Source of the DNA: Chryseobacterium sp. FH2
Lineage (GTDB): Bacteria; Bacteroidota; Bacteroidia; Flavobacteriales; Weeksellaceae
Direction: 5' to 3'
Length of the DNA stretch: 64,000 nt
NCBI RefSeq assembly: GCF_001045455.1
Contig: NZ_LFNE01000009.1
Span: 62,001-126,000 of the forward strand
In this document: in pieces, positions 54,801-61,868 of the stretch
How the letters are laid out: each line of letters opens with the position of its first letter
Numbering within the stretch: position 1 is the first letter of the stretch
The notes under the pieces: model-generated
Seen by the model: only the letters and a program-made list of their open reading frames with translations
Told to the model about the DNA's origin: nothing
Databases searched by the model: none
Made by a program: the position numbers and the translations under genes

Positions 54801-55290
54801 TCCGGCTCAGAAATATAATGATCCTCGTTCTCTAAGCTCAATTGTTTATGGATATATTGTTGCTGGACAGGAGAAAAAAGGTTTACAATTGGCAGAAGTT
54901 CTTAAAAAAGGAATTTTTGAAGAATATGATTATTATACAAGCCTTAAACCTTCTGAGCAAAGATATTTAAGAAGAGCAATGGGCGCTAAACCAGCTGAAT
55001 ATTCGATGGTGGTGAAAGCTGTTACAGATGCATATAATCAGACGGGACAAAAAAATAAAGCTTACGATTATCTTGTAAGATCTATTGAGCCAATTGATAA
55101 AAAGTTTAATACTTTTGTCGGAAGTCTTAAAGAAATGGGTAAAGAAAAAGCAATGGGTGAGTCTGAAAATGTTCAGAAAATCACACCATTTTATCAGTAT
55201 TTATTTGATATTATGGAGCCATTTGATTCTACGTACTCCAAGGAAAAAGAAGAGCAGATTACAACAGCAATCATAAAAGCAACTCAATAA
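51805..55290 (+). CDS. DUF2723 (glycosyltransferase 117-like) membrane protein
   Basis: A 1161-residue protein. The first 340 residues contain about eight membrane helices. The DUF2723 signature is present: STIEPNFSFWDCGEYISSAVKLEVTHAPGAALFQ at residues about 27-60, with Asp and Glu in FWDCGEY. A large mostly soluble region follows, with another helix cluster around residues 550-660 (EPRERDYAMVGSFYAFAIWIGLG). The C-terminal third is periplasmic, with TPR-like helices near residues 980-1100. The fold is GT-C type and eukaryotic relatives (TMEM260) mannosylate proteins. Flavobacterial members are probable protein or lipid glycosyltransferases. It is divergent from the sulfonolipid-type pair. 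Confidence 0.9.
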   Translation: MKNWTFRQWNTILGWVVFVIAFFTYLSTIEPNFSFWDCGEYISSAVKLEVTHAPGAALFQIVGAVAAIFALGKGENYSIVINAMSALFSAFTILFLFWTITHFVRRLLNKDFEEVTKHQEISVLFAGLVGALCFTFSDTFWFSAVEGEVYSMASMFIALLVWLITKWENEYQAPDSERWIILIFFILGLSVGVHMMCMLAIPAICFVYYTRNYKFTWKNFLWANVITLIILAIVFKGIFPLIMTMFGRLEIFFVNGLSLPFHSGTIAGFILMIAICYFLIKYAKRAKKNIFQTIALSVVYMIIGFSCWMVIPIRANANPPMNLNDPDNAIGMLDYYNRVQYGDWPTIYGQNYTAFLDANGIEKNEDGSFKTQKTGDSYEKDEKTGMYRKTGDRFNYVFNKSQVSFMPRMFNEDKDVMSNYISMYGAPDFQFNYGNEDVADNPEAKQVFDELRKKYEDKSITVSDYLKVKPYNLITVQKPSLAQNMDYFFTFQNGYYFVRYLMWNYVGRQNDLEGNMESTKGNWISGISFIDDALWGSQEKMPAKFKNESTVKFFFLPLLLGLIGFFFQMNKDFGRFYAILSLFIITSVGIIFYTGVKPFEPRERDYAMVGSFYAFAIWIGLGAGAILWFLQSKVKSNAANIGIGVVLLGVPFMMGFQNYNVHDRSDRYTAYDYGYSILKTLPKNDILFVYGDNDTYPVWAIQETERFRDDVKVVNFTLLSTPWNIDQVRRKTYNADAIPSQLTHDDYRDGVNDQIYLMKKEDWQGIFASLKEQGVPENEFQGFKKYLVQDSMTLKEAVNFIKQKSPQKDEILKMIFGEDRYEKYNFLPVKKFILPVNKDNALAAGIINQADLPNTANQIMINYKANTLYKNNLMMFDVLANFDWKRPINFSSGGVYDSENIFYLDEYLQFDGFSYRLIPIHTPQTPDGEMGRVDANSLYKTVKNFRWGNFKNLNNHFDETATSNIISYRSSASRAAAALAVSGQKEKAAELLDLAAKEIPAQKYNDPRSLSSIVYGYIVAGQEKKGLQLAEVLKKGIFEEYDYYTSLKPSEQRYLRRAMGAKPAEYSMVVKAVTDAYNQTGQKNKAYDYLVRSIEPIDKKFNTFVGSLKEMGKEKAMGESENVQKITPFYQYLFDIMEPFDSTYSKEKEEQITTAIIKATQ

Positions 55291-55307
55291 TTAAAAACAT
55301 TTTTAGA

Positions 55308-56657
55308 ATGATGAAATATTTAGAAAAAACGGATTTTCCCTTAAAAGTTTTTTCAATAGCAATTTTTATATGGATACTTTTAGCAGTAAGTATTTTCTTA
55401 CTCAATAAATATGTGGTATTTACCGGGAACAATCTTTTATTTCCTTTCTCGGTAATTTATCCATCCTCATTTCTTATAATAGGCAGTTTATTCTGCCTAT
55501 TATTTTTAGGTACAGCCTGTCTGGCTTACTGCTACCACCAAAAATTAAGCTTTTTTGTAGTTTTCCTTATATGTATTTTATTAATTGTATTTGGGAATAT
55601 GGGACAGGGAAATATAGATATCGCTTTCCTGCAGCCGTTTTATTACAAAGGACGGCAATATTATACTGATGCCGTAAACATTACAGACTGGAAATTGTGG
55701 ATTTTAAATTTTAATAGTAATCTTGAATCTTTCCAGCTTCATACAAAGACACATCCGCCTTATACAACATTACTTCATTACGTTTTTCTTGAAATATTTA
55801 ACGGAAGTATTTTAGGTATGAGTCTAGGTTTTCTGACAATTTCACTATTAAGTTTTCCTTTAATGAATATTGTAATGAAAAACTTTAATATTGATATTAC
55901 AAAAAGAAAACTTTTATTGTTATTATTTGCTGTGATTCCATCTGTGAATATTTATCTTTTGGTTTCTATTGATGCTGTAATCCTTACTTCAACATTATTA
56001 TTTCTTTGCGGAATTTCAAAAATTTATTTGAGTAATAAATTAAGTTTTCTGGGAATTTTAATGGCTTTAGCCGGAATAATCATGACAAATATGCTGACGT
56101 TTTCAGGATTGTTTTTATTTGCATTTTTGGGATTTTTATCATTGGTAACTTTATATAAAAAGAAATTTTCAGTTATTATTGCTTCTGCTATTTGTTTCAT
56201 TTTGACGGTTGGATTCTTTTATTTAAGCTTTGAATATACAGGAAGCAATCACTTAACGACTTTCTTTGAAGCAAGCCGTTCTGAAAACCCAAATGGTTTT
56301 ATGCTATTGCATTCACCTATTATTTACTTCTTCACAAGGCTTGAAGATATGGGTGAAATCCTGATTTTTCTTTCGTTTGCCTATATAGCTTATTTCTTTA
56401 GTTTTAAAAACAAGAATTTTAATCTTTTTACGGATAAACAGATTAATGCTTTTTGTTTTGCAGGAATTGGAGCTTTAGGGTTGATGTTTTTAACCGGAGC
56501 TTACGGGACCGGTGAAACAGCAAGAGCCTGTTTGTACATTGTGCCATTTTTTGTTTTATTTTTGAAAGATTTGAAATATGAAAGTTTAAGCATTTTATAT
56601 GTACTTTGTTTATTACAGACTTTCGCAATGCAATTAATAGGAAATTATTACTGGTAA
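55308..56657 (+). CDS. Polytopic membrane protein, possible GT-C glycosyltransferase
   Basis: A 449-residue protein with about 11 membrane helices. Between helices 3 and 4 lies a periplasmic loop with FYYKGRQYYTDAVNITDWKLW and, near residue 145, HTKTHPPYTTLLHYVF. A conserved His-Pro-Pro in such a loop is a hallmark of several GT-C enzymes that use lipid-linked sugars. Another such loop has GTGETARACLYIVPF near residue 403. The gene follows DUF2723 by 17 bases, so it is co-transcribed with a probable glycosyltransferase. Donor and acceptor are unknown. Confidence 0.65.
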   Translation: MMKYLEKTDFPLKVFSIAIFIWILLAVSIFLLNKYVVFTGNNLLFPFSVIYPSSFLIIGSLFCLLFLGTACLAYCYHQKLSFFVVFLICILLIVFGNMGQGNIDIAFLQPFYYKGRQYYTDAVNITDWKLWILNFNSNLESFQLHTKTHPPYTTLLHYVFLEIFNGSILGMSLGFLTISLLSFPLMNIVMKNFNIDITKRKLLLLLFAVIPSVNIYLLVSIDAVILTSTLLFLCGISKIYLSNKLSFLGILMALAGIIMTNMLTFSGLFLFAFLGFLSLVTLYKKKFSVIIASAICFILTVGFFYLSFEYTGSNHLTTFFEASRSENPNGFMLLHSPIIYFFTRLEDMGEILIFLSFAYIAYFFSFKNKNFNLFTDKQINAFCFAGIGALGLMFLTGAYGTGETARACLYIVPFFVLFLKDLKYESLSILYVLCLLQTFAMQLIGNYYW

Positions 56658-56669
56658 AAAACTGAAATT

Positions 56670-57197
56670 ATGAAATACTGTGCTTTTCTTCGAGGGATAA
56701 ATGTGAAAGGAACCAATATGAAAATGGCTGCTGTTTGCCAGGTTTTCAAAGATGCGGGAATGAATGATGCCATTTCGGTTTTAGCTTCCGGAAATATTGT
56801 TTTTTCTTCTGATAAAACTAAAGAAGATTTAAAAAAAATCCTTGAAAAGGCAATGTCTGAACATTTTTCGTATGAAGCATTTCTATTCGTGAAATCTCAG
56901 GAAGAAACAGAAAACGTCTGGAACGGAAATCCTTTTGAAAAGAAAGATGATTTTCATACGTACGCTTTTGTCGGAAATGATGGAGTGGAAAATGTTTTAA
57001 TGAAAGAATTCGAAAATGCTTCAAAAACTGAAACTGAAGATGCTGTAATCATTAATAATATTTTCTATTGGCAGGTTACAAAAGGAAATACTTTAGATTC
57101 TACTTTCGGGAAAATTTTAGGGAAGAAAAGTTTAAAAGATCAATTTACCAGTAGAAATATCAATACTTTTGAGAAGGTTTTAAAGAGAATGAATTGA
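56670..57197 (+). CDS. DUF1697 domain-containing protein
   Basis: A 175-residue cytoplasmic protein. Its opening KYCAFLRGINVKGTNMKMA and the following VLASGNIVFSSDKTKEDLKKILEKAM are DUF1697 signatures; NTFEKVLKRM ends the chain. The fold is two alpha-beta sandwiches and the biochemical role is unknown. It is 12 bases after the polytopic membrane protein gene and probably belongs to the same transcript. Over 230 bases with no clear gene follow. Confidence 0.9.
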   Translation: MKYCAFLRGINVKGTNMKMAAVCQVFKDAGMNDAISVLASGNIVFSSDKTKEDLKKILEKAMSEHFSYEAFLFVKSQEETENVWNGNPFEKKDDFHTYAFVGNDGVENVLMKEFENASKTETEDAVIINNIFYWQVTKGNTLDSTFGKILGKKSLKDQFTSRNINTFEKVLKRMN

Positions 57198-57429
57198 TAT
57201 TTTCAAATAATATTTTTTCTTCCGCTGATTTTGCAAATCAAGCAGATATAAGTTGAAATTTATTAATCTGCAAAATATGTAGGAGATTTTATTGGCGCAA
57301 AAATCACAATAAAAGATAAAATTAGAAAGACTAAAATTATTGTGGTCATAGGTCTGTTAAAGCGCTCAAATAATTTTCGATTCTGAAAGTTTCTCAGTAT
57401 TTTTACTGAACTTTTTAATAAAAAATAAA

Positions 57430-58239
57430 ATGATTCAGTATTTAGATAATATTCACCATAAAGATTCAAAAAACTTTTTCCTTATTGCCGGGCCTTGTAT
57501 TATTGAAGGCGAAGATATGGCATTAAGAATTGCTGAAAAAGTAATAGAAATTACCAATACATATAACATTCCTTATATTTTCAAAGGAAGTTTTAAAAAA
57601 GCCAACAGAAGCAGAGTAGACTCGTTTACAACGATTGGTGAAGAAAAATCTTTGGAAATCCTTAAAAAAGTAGGGGAAACTTTCAATATTCCAACTACAA
57701 CAGATATTCACGAAAACGAACATGCAGCTTTGGCCGCGCAATACGTTGATGTTTTACAGATTCCTGCATTTTTGGTCCGTCAGACAGATCTTTTGGTGGC
57801 TGCCGCCAAAACAGGAAAATGCGTTTCGTTAAAAAAAGGGCAATTTCTTTCTCCGGAGTCGATGAAATTTGCGGTTCAGAAAATTACAGATTCTGATAAT
57901 CAAAAAGTTGCTATTATTGAAAGAGGAAACTCCTTCGGATATACAGATTTAATTGTTGACTACAGAGGGATTCCTACGATGAAAGAGTATGCACCTGTAA
58001 TTCTGGATGTTACACATTCTTTGCAACAGCCAAATCAAAGCTCGGGAGTTACCGGTGGCAGACCGGATCTTATCGAAACTATTGCTAAAGCAGGAATTGC
58101 TGTAGGAGCAGACGGAATTTTTATTGAAACTCATCCGACTCCTGAAACGGCTTTATCTGATGGTGCAAATATGCTGAGATTGGATTTATTAGAAGATTTG
58201 TTGCAAAAGCTGACAAAAATTAGAGAGGCTATTTTATAA
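57430..58239 (+). CDS. kdsA: 3-deoxy-8-phosphooctulonate synthase
   Basis: A 269-residue KDO-8-phosphate synthase condensing arabinose 5-phosphate with phosphoenolpyruvate, the first committed step of KDO. Recognisable motifs are FFLIAGPCIIEGEDMAL, then FKGSFKKANRSRVDSFTTIG, DIHENEHAALAA, DVLQIPAFLVRQTDLLVAAA, ERGNSFGYTDLIVDYRGI, DVTHSLQQPNQSSGVTGGRP and IETHPTPETALSDGANML. All KdsA-type binding residues appear intact. With kdsB at 37147 this gives two of the steps of lipopolysaccharide inner core synthesis in the window. It is a single-gene unit. Confidence 0.96.
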   Translation: MIQYLDNIHHKDSKNFFLIAGPCIIEGEDMALRIAEKVIEITNTYNIPYIFKGSFKKANRSRVDSFTTIGEEKSLEILKKVGETFNIPTTTDIHENEHAALAAQYVDVLQIPAFLVRQTDLLVAAAKTGKCVSLKKGQFLSPESMKFAVQKITDSDNQKVAIIERGNSFGYTDLIVDYRGIPTMKEYAPVILDVTHSLQQPNQSSGVTGGRPDLIETIAKAGIAVGADGIFIETHPTPETALSDGANMLRLDLLEDLLQKLTKIREAIL

Positions 58240-58418
58240 TTTTTTCAAACTAAATACTAAATCAGACTTATTTAATTTTTTATTGAATTAAAGCTTTATA
58301 CCATTAAGGAAACTTAAAAACTTGATTGTGAAAAATCATTTTAATAAATGTTAAATAAAGTTTAAATAAGTTAAAATAAAATTTATATATTCACGTTTGA
58401 AATTTTAAAACATTTCTT

Positions 58419-60665
58419 TTGAAAAAACTAGTTTTACCACTAAGCCTTATCGTTCCTGTATTAGTATTCTCTCAGACCAAAAAGAAGGATACGTTAAAGA
58501 CTACCAATATTGAGGAAGTTGTTTTCCAGAAAAAAGTAACGGGAAGTACGAAGGATATTACCAATGTGAAAATTTCGGCAAAAGATGCTAAAAATGTAGC
58601 GAGCATTTCCGGAGGTATCGAAGGGATTATCAAGACTTTACCTTCCGTAAACTCAAATACGGAACTTTCTTCTCAATATATGGTGCGTGGTGGAAACTAT
58701 GACGAAAACCTTATTTATATTAATGATATTGAGATTTACAGACCATTTCTGATTAGAAATTCTCAGCAGGAAGGTTTGAGTATCATTAATCCCGATATGG
58801 TTTCTACGGTCAATTTTTCTGCAGGTGGTTTTGAACCGAGATATGGTGATAAAATGTCATCTGCACTGAATATTTATTATCGTGAACCTGAAAAATTTGA
58901 GCTTTCAGGTGAGGGAAGTTTAATTGGTGGAAGACTGACGGCCGGTTTTGCTTCCGGAAAAGATAGTGAAGGCAATAAAAAGTTTACTGCTTTATTTTCA
59001 GGAAGATATAGAAATACAAACCTTGTTCTTAATACATTAAAGGAAGATACAGACTTTAATCCGAAGTATATGGATTTTCAGACGTATCTTAATTATCATT
59101 TCAGTCCAAAATTTACGGTATCATTTATAGGATATTATTCCAAGAATGATTACGAAATGATTCCTAAAGAAAGAAGCGTAGATTTCGGAAGCTTACAAAG
59201 ACCTTTGAATCTTACCGTTTTCTATAACGGAAAGGAAGATGACAAGTATAAAAACATGATGGGAACAGTATCTGCGAATTTTAAACCTTCAGACAAATGG
59301 AAGTTTACGCTCGATGCTTTTGCTTATCAGAACAGAGAAAGAGAATATTACTCTATTGGCTCTTCTTATATTTTACAGACATTTGATCCGATTACAGGAG
59401 ATCCTGTTACATCTTATGATGCTGGCGGACAGATAGAACATGCTAGAAACGATTTATTTGTTAGAACGTACGGGACGCAATTCAGAGCTCGTTTTTCACC
59501 AAATGTAAATACGGATATTGAGGTTGGTTTTAAATATGAAAAAGAAAACCTGAAAGATATGACCAATGAGTGGAAATTGGTTGATTCAGCAGGTTACAGT
59601 ATGCCGAGACCGATTGATGATCCTAGAATTGGTGATTTTTCAGACCTTGATTTATATTATCATATTGCAGGAAATAATCATATCGAGCCAACAAGACTTT
59701 CGGCATACGCGCAATATTCCCAGAAATTTTTCTGGGGCGCAAGTAAAGTCTTTGTAAATGCAGGAGCGAGAGTTTCTAACTGGAGTTTTAATAAAGAAAC
59801 TATTTTTTCACCAAGATTCCAGTTCGCAATTAAACCTGACTGGGATTCGGATATGTTATTTAAACTTTCCGGGGGTATTTATTATCAGTCACCTTTTTAT
59901 AAGGAAATTAAAGATTTAGACGGAAATTTTAATCAAGATATTAAGTCTCAACGTTCGTTACAGTTGATTTTAGCAAACGATTATGAATTTTATATGTATG
60001 ACAGACCGTTTAAATTAACGACTGAAGCATACTATAAAAAAATGGATAACCTGATTCCTTATTATATGGATAATGTGAGAATCCGTTATTCAGGAAAAAA
60101 TAATGCGACAGGTTATGCATACGGGCTAGATGCGAGATTGTACGGAGAATTTGTTCCAGGTGTAGATTCTTGGTTATCTGCAAGTTATGCGAGAGTTTAT
60201 GAGAATGTTGATGGAAGAGGTGATATTCCTAGGCCAACAGATCAAAGATTCAGGTTTGCAATGTTTTATCAGGATTATATGCCGAAATTCCCTAAAATGC
60301 GTGTGAATCTTACGCTAGTTTATGCGATGGGATTGCCAACTGGTACACCTATAGTTTTCGATGAAAATGGTAAACCTGATATTAATGTAAGATATCAATA
60401 TCAAAAAACATTGCCAGCTTATAAAAGAGTCGATTTGGGACTATCTTATGCATTTATTGAACCGAAAGAAAAGAAATCAGCGTATGGTTTTTGGGATAAT
60501 TTTGATGAACTGACTTTAGGTGTTCAGGTTTTCAATGCGTTTAATATTAGAAATACAGTTACTAACCAATGGGTTTCTGATGCAAGTACCAATTTATCTT
60601 ATCCTGTTCCTGTACGTTTAACAGGACGTTTCTTTAATGTAAAACTTGAATTTAAAATTAAATAA
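58419..60665 (+). CDS. TonB-dependent outer membrane receptor
   Basis: A 748-residue receptor with a signal peptide (LPLSLIVPVLVFSQ) and a TTG start; an in-frame stop at 58398 leaves no ATG option. The plug starts with NIEEVVFQKKVTGSTKDITN and has MVRGGNYDENLIYINDIEIYRPF near residue 90. The strand-rich barrel ends LTGRFFNVKLEFKIK. It lacks the N-terminal carboxypeptidase-like domain of SusC-type proteins. The substrate is unknown; the copper genes 170 bases downstream raise the possibility of a metal chelate, but a terminator separates them. Confidence 0.92.
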   Translation: MKKLVLPLSLIVPVLVFSQTKKKDTLKTTNIEEVVFQKKVTGSTKDITNVKISAKDAKNVASISGGIEGIIKTLPSVNSNTELSSQYMVRGGNYDENLIYINDIEIYRPFLIRNSQQEGLSIINPDMVSTVNFSAGGFEPRYGDKMSSALNIYYREPEKFELSGEGSLIGGRLTAGFASGKDSEGNKKFTALFSGRYRNTNLVLNTLKEDTDFNPKYMDFQTYLNYHFSPKFTVSFIGYYSKNDYEMIPKERSVDFGSLQRPLNLTVFYNGKEDDKYKNMMGTVSANFKPSDKWKFTLDAFAYQNREREYYSIGSSYILQTFDPITGDPVTSYDAGGQIEHARNDLFVRTYGTQFRARFSPNVNTDIEVGFKYEKENLKDMTNEWKLVDSAGYSMPRPIDDPRIGDFSDLDLYYHIAGNNHIEPTRLSAYAQYSQKFFWGASKVFVNAGARVSNWSFNKETIFSPRFQFAIKPDWDSDMLFKLSGGIYYQSPFYKEIKDLDGNFNQDIKSQRSLQLILANDYEFYMYDRPFKLTTEAYYKKMDNLIPYYMDNVRIRYSGKNNATGYAYGLDARLYGEFVPGVDSWLSASYARVYENVDGRGDIPRPTDQRFRFAMFYQDYMPKFPKMRVNLTLVYAMGLPTGTPIVFDENGKPDINVRYQYQKTLPAYKRVDLGLSYAFIEPKEKKSAYGFWDNFDELTLGVQVFNAFNIRNTVTNQWVSDASTNLSYPVPVRLTGRFFNVKLEFKIK

Positions 60666-60728
60666 TTAGATTGTAAAATGTATAAATGAATATCTGAAAA
60701 ATCAGCTTAATCAGCGGAAAATAATAAA

Positions 60729-60760
60729 AAAAAGCTTCTGAATTTTCAGAAGCTTTTTAT
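60729..60760 (+). terminator. Intrinsic terminator of the TonB receptor gene
   Basis: AAAAAGCTTCTGAA and TTCAGAAGCTTTTT form a perfect stem with a 2-base loop. Confidence 0.85.
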
Positions 60761-60818
60761 TTCCTAAATTTTATAACAACAATACAAAATTCTATAACAC
60801 CAGATTAAAAGATATTTT

Positions 60819-60826
60819 TACCTTTG
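60819..60826 (+). promoter_or_regulatory. -7 element for the HYC_CC_PP gene
   Basis: TACCTTTG, only 8 bases before the ATG at 60835, implying a nearly leaderless transcript. Confidence 0.6.
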
Positions 60827-60834
60827 TCTTAGTA

Positions 60835-61212
60835 ATGAAAAAGATTCTTGCCATAATATTTTCTATTTTCTACTTCGGATTTTCTTCCGGAGCAGTTTTT
60901 AGTGTTCATTATTGTATGCAGGAAATGGTTTCTGTAAGTCAAAAAATTGATGATATTTGTGCTAAATGCGGCGTTAAAACAAAAAAAGATTGCTGTAAAA
61001 CAGAAATTAAACTGGTAAAAGCAGATGATTCTCAAAAGTCTGATTTGCTTAAAATTGACTTTTTAAAACAGATTTCTGAAATTCAGAATCACGAATTTTT
61101 CTTTGTAGATAAATCTTTTTCAGCTACAAAATTTACTCAGATTCAAATTAATGCTCCGCCGGAAAATAGGTCGCTTCCTATTTATATCAGTCATTGTAAT
61201 TTTAGAATTTAG
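60835..61212 (+). CDS. HYC_CC_PP family protein (copper-associated)
   Basis: A 125-residue exported protein of the Bacteroidota family named for its motifs, all of which are present: HYC in VFSVHYCMQEM (about residues 25-27), CC in KKDCCKTEIK (about residues 53-54) and PP in NAPPENRS (about residue 109). The cysteine and histidine motifs look suited to binding soft metals. It comes first in a run with a DUF3347 protein and a multicopper oxidase, so copper handling in the periplasm is the likely role. The function is not proven. Confidence 0.88.
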   Translation: MKKILAIIFSIFYFGFSSGAVFSVHYCMQEMVSVSQKIDDICAKCGVKTKKDCCKTEIKLVKADDSQKSDLLKIDFLKQISEIQNHEFFFVDKSFSATKFTQIQINAPPENRSLPIYISHCNFRI

Positions 61213-61308
61213 AATTCGTAGGTTGTTTGTTTATATTATTATAGACGACACAGCTTGTCGCAATATGTGATTTCAAAAAATATTTTATTTATTCTAAAAT
61301 TTAAAACA

Positions 61309-61782
61309 ATGAAAAAATATATCATTACAGCAGTATTCACTTTATTTTCAATTATCTCAATTTCAGCACAATCTAAAAAAGATGCTCAGGTTTCTAAGTT
61401 ATATCAAAATTACATTGCTATAAAATCTGCTCTTGCTTCAGACGACGCTGATAAAACTTCAAAAGCAGCAGCAGAATTTATCAAAACGGCTTCTGCTATT
61501 GATTATAAGTTAGTTTCTGAAGGTAATTTAAATATTCTTAGAAAAGACGCAACCGTGATTTCGGAAGCAAGGAATATTGATGCACAAAGAGAAACATTTT
61601 TCAATCTTTCAGATAACATGATTGCTTTAACAAAGGAATTTACACTGTCTGAAAAACCAATCTATATTCAATATTGCCCAATGGCTGACGGAAGCTGGCT
61701 TAGCGATGAATCTAAAATTATAAATCCTTATTACGGAAAGTCTATGCTTTCTTGCGGAAACGTAAAGTCGACGATTAAATAA
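61309..61782 (+). CDS. DUF3347 domain-containing secreted protein
   Basis: A 157-residue protein with a signal peptide (IITAVFTLFSIISISAQ). I begin at the ATG at 61309 rather than at 61255, which would place 18 residues before the signal. The mature part is mainly helical with VSKLYQNYIAIKSALASDDADKTSKAA, the DUF3347 signature. It ends with YIQYCPMADGSWLSDESKIINPYYGKSMLSCG, which carries Cys-Pro-Met and a terminal Cys typical of members fused to CusB-like adaptors. A copper or silver chaperone role is inferred from this motif and its neighbours. Confidence 0.85.
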   Translation: MKKYIITAVFTLFSIISISAQSKKDAQVSKLYQNYIAIKSALASDDADKTSKAAAEFIKTASAIDYKLVSEGNLNILRKDATVISEARNIDAQRETFFNLSDNMIALTKEFTLSEKPIYIQYCPMADGSWLSDESKIINPYYGKSMLSCGNVKSTIK

Positions 61783-61809
61783 TATTTTATTTTTATTTAA
61801 ATAATAATA

Positions 61810-61849
61810 AGTTGTATAGTTTAAATGATTAAATTTTCACTATACAGCT
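61810..61849. repeat. Inverted repeat ahead of the multicopper oxidase gene
   Basis: AGTTGTATAGT and ACTATACAGCT (one wobble) around 18 bases, ending 20 bases before the ATG. It could be a terminator for DUF3347 or an operator; no T run follows. Confidence 0.4.
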
Positions 61850-61868
61850 TTATAAAGTCCGAAATATT

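Noticed and set aside
57263..57349. 28-codon minus-strand ORF with one hydrophobic helix (a longer 68-codon frame begins inside kdsA)
   Set aside because: No promoter motif in front of either start. The long version is antisense to the kdsA start. It could be a small membrane protein, but support is too thin.
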